Source of the DNA: Flavihumibacter cheonanensis
GTDB taxonomy: Bacteria; Bacteroidota; Bacteroidia; Chitinophagales; Chitinophagaceae
Assembly: GCF_022352215.1 (NCBI RefSeq)
Contig: NZ_JAKRWF010000002.1
Span: 496,001-560,000 of the forward strand
DNA length: 64,000 nucleotides
Reading direction: 5' to 3'
The position numbers and the translations under genes were made by a program. The notes under the pieces were generated by a model. It worked only from the letters and a program-made list of their open reading frames with translations. It searched no databases and had not been told where the DNA came from. Every line of letters begins with the position of its first letter. The stretch's first letter is position 1. This document shows positions 63,441 to 64,000 of this stretch, piece after piece.

Positions 63441-64000
63441 ATGAAAAAATTCATCACCATATTGGTAGGGGCACTGGCCTTTTGGACTGAATCTGCAAAC
63501 GCCCAGGTAGTACCTGAAATCCATTACCAGTTTTCCATTCCAACCGGAACATTCCGAAATTTTGTGGAGAAACCCGGTCCGCTTGGAGCTGGCTTTCAGA
63601 TCCGGAAAACGCTACCCAACAACAGAATATCATTAGGTGGTGGCCTGTCCTGGTTTTATTTCCCTGATAAAAAAGGAAAACAAACACTGGAACTACCCGG
63701 GGATGATGGTACCTATACCGGATTTGTAACCAACTACACTAATATCTATGGACTGCAGTTCCTTGCTCAGTATGAGTTCAAAGACCCCAATGAAAACCTG
63801 GTACCCTTTGTGAAAACCGGTTTGGGGCTAGCTTACCAGAATCAACGCCAGGACATTGGATTATTTGCCTTTAAATATGATGGATTTCAGTTTATGCCTC
63901 ACCTGGAAACTGGTATGCGATTCAGACTTCCCAGGCAGGGAGCGCTTAATCTTTCATTGACCTATCATTATTTACCCGGCGCGGGAGAAGTTAACGCAAC
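63441..64000 (+). CDS. Outer-membrane beta-barrel protein, cut by the window end
   Basis: An open frame from the ATG at 63441 runs to the end of the window without a stop (186 codons seen). It begins MKKFITILVGALAFWTESANAQ, a clean signal peptide. The rest alternates polar and aromatic residues with Gly turns (GLQFLAQYEFKDPNENLVPFVKTGLGLAYQ, FMPHLETGMRFRLPRQGALNLSLTYHYLPG), typical of small outer-membrane barrels (OmpW/OprF-like porin family). It starts 4 bp after the DUF4136 gene, so the two are probably cotranscribed. Confidence 0.82.
   Translation, partial: MKKFITILVGALAFWTESANAQVVPEIHYQFSIPTGTFRNFVEKPGPLGAGFQIRKTLPNNRISLGGGLSWFYFPDKKGKQTLELPGDDGTYTGFVTNYTNIYGLQFLAQYEFKDPNENLVPFVKTGLGLAYQNQRQDIGLFAFKYDGFQFMPHLETGMRFRLPRQGALNLSLTYHYLPGAGEVNA

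Overview
The window looks like a chromosomal segment of a Bacteroidota bacterium, most likely of the Chitinophagaceae type. Supporting signs are two SusC/SusD outer-membrane uptake pairs, an ECF sigma/FecR/STN-receptor signalling set, a type IX secretion C-terminal sorting domain, periplasmic Reg_prop propellers joined to a histidine kinase, the futalosine menaquinone enzyme MqnC, few purine-rich ribosome sites and at least one TAnnTTTG promoter motif. I see no rRNA, tRNA, CRISPR array, insertion sequence or prophage. All names come from reading motifs by eye; no database search was run.

Layout. 1-4.3 kb: a flavin/Fe-S D-lactate/glycolate-type dehydrogenase and a convergent propeller-like lipoprotein. 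4.4-15.6 kb: ECF sigma, FecR, SusC with STN domain, SusD, S9 peptidase and an unusual 802-residue protein joining a class C-type and a class A-type beta-lactamase fold, all on the + strand. 15.6-20.8 kb: amidohydrolase, katG, a small secreted protein and a ZU5-like lipoprotein that converge on a 34-bp perfect palindrome. 21-26.1 kb: a MacB/FtsX permease behind a sigma-54-like promoter, then a GPH sugar symporter overlapping a cellobiose 2-epimerase-type enzyme. 26.1-30.5 kb: a short periplasmic propeller, a membrane-bound winged-helix regulator and a bphO-bphP bacteriophytochrome operon. TGTAAA-type operator motifs lie before the regulator and before bphO. 30.7-38 kb: an HMA-AraC regulator, a probable GIY-YIG remnant, a PD40/GyrI-like/TIGR02117 operon, and a LuxR response regulator with its giant propeller-GAF histidine kinase. 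38-43.8 kb: yiaA-like, M23 peptidase, DoxX, PepSY-TM, orphan ParA, uvrB, DUF3817 and mgsA. 43.9-52.8 kb: a T9SS cargo protein and a second SusCD pair flanked by two paralogous ROK regulators. 52.8-56 kb: a thioredoxin/ApbE/DUF4266/DUF3570 cassette behind a CRP-like dyad and four 11-bp phased direct repeats. 56.5-64 kb: mqnC, an aspartyl protease with PDZ, an active/inactive M16 pair, a formylglycine-generating-enzyme homologue with both catalytic cysteines, a DUF4136 lipoprotein and a beta-barrel protein cut by the window end.

The most interesting items are the thioredoxin/ApbE/DUF4266/DUF3570 cassette with its phased promoter array; the transmembrane regulator/phytochrome neighbourhood with shared operator motifs; the ECF-controlled SusCD locus that carries peptidase and tandem serine-hydrolase genes instead of glycosidases; and a dispersed intergenic repeat family (7-bp GTGAGAC arrays plus purine/pyrimidine inverted arms) found at four places between 40 and 60.3 kb. 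In several genes the longest open frame is not the likely gene. Starts were moved inward where a signal peptide, the family start or intergenic repeat DNA shows the extension to be spurious.
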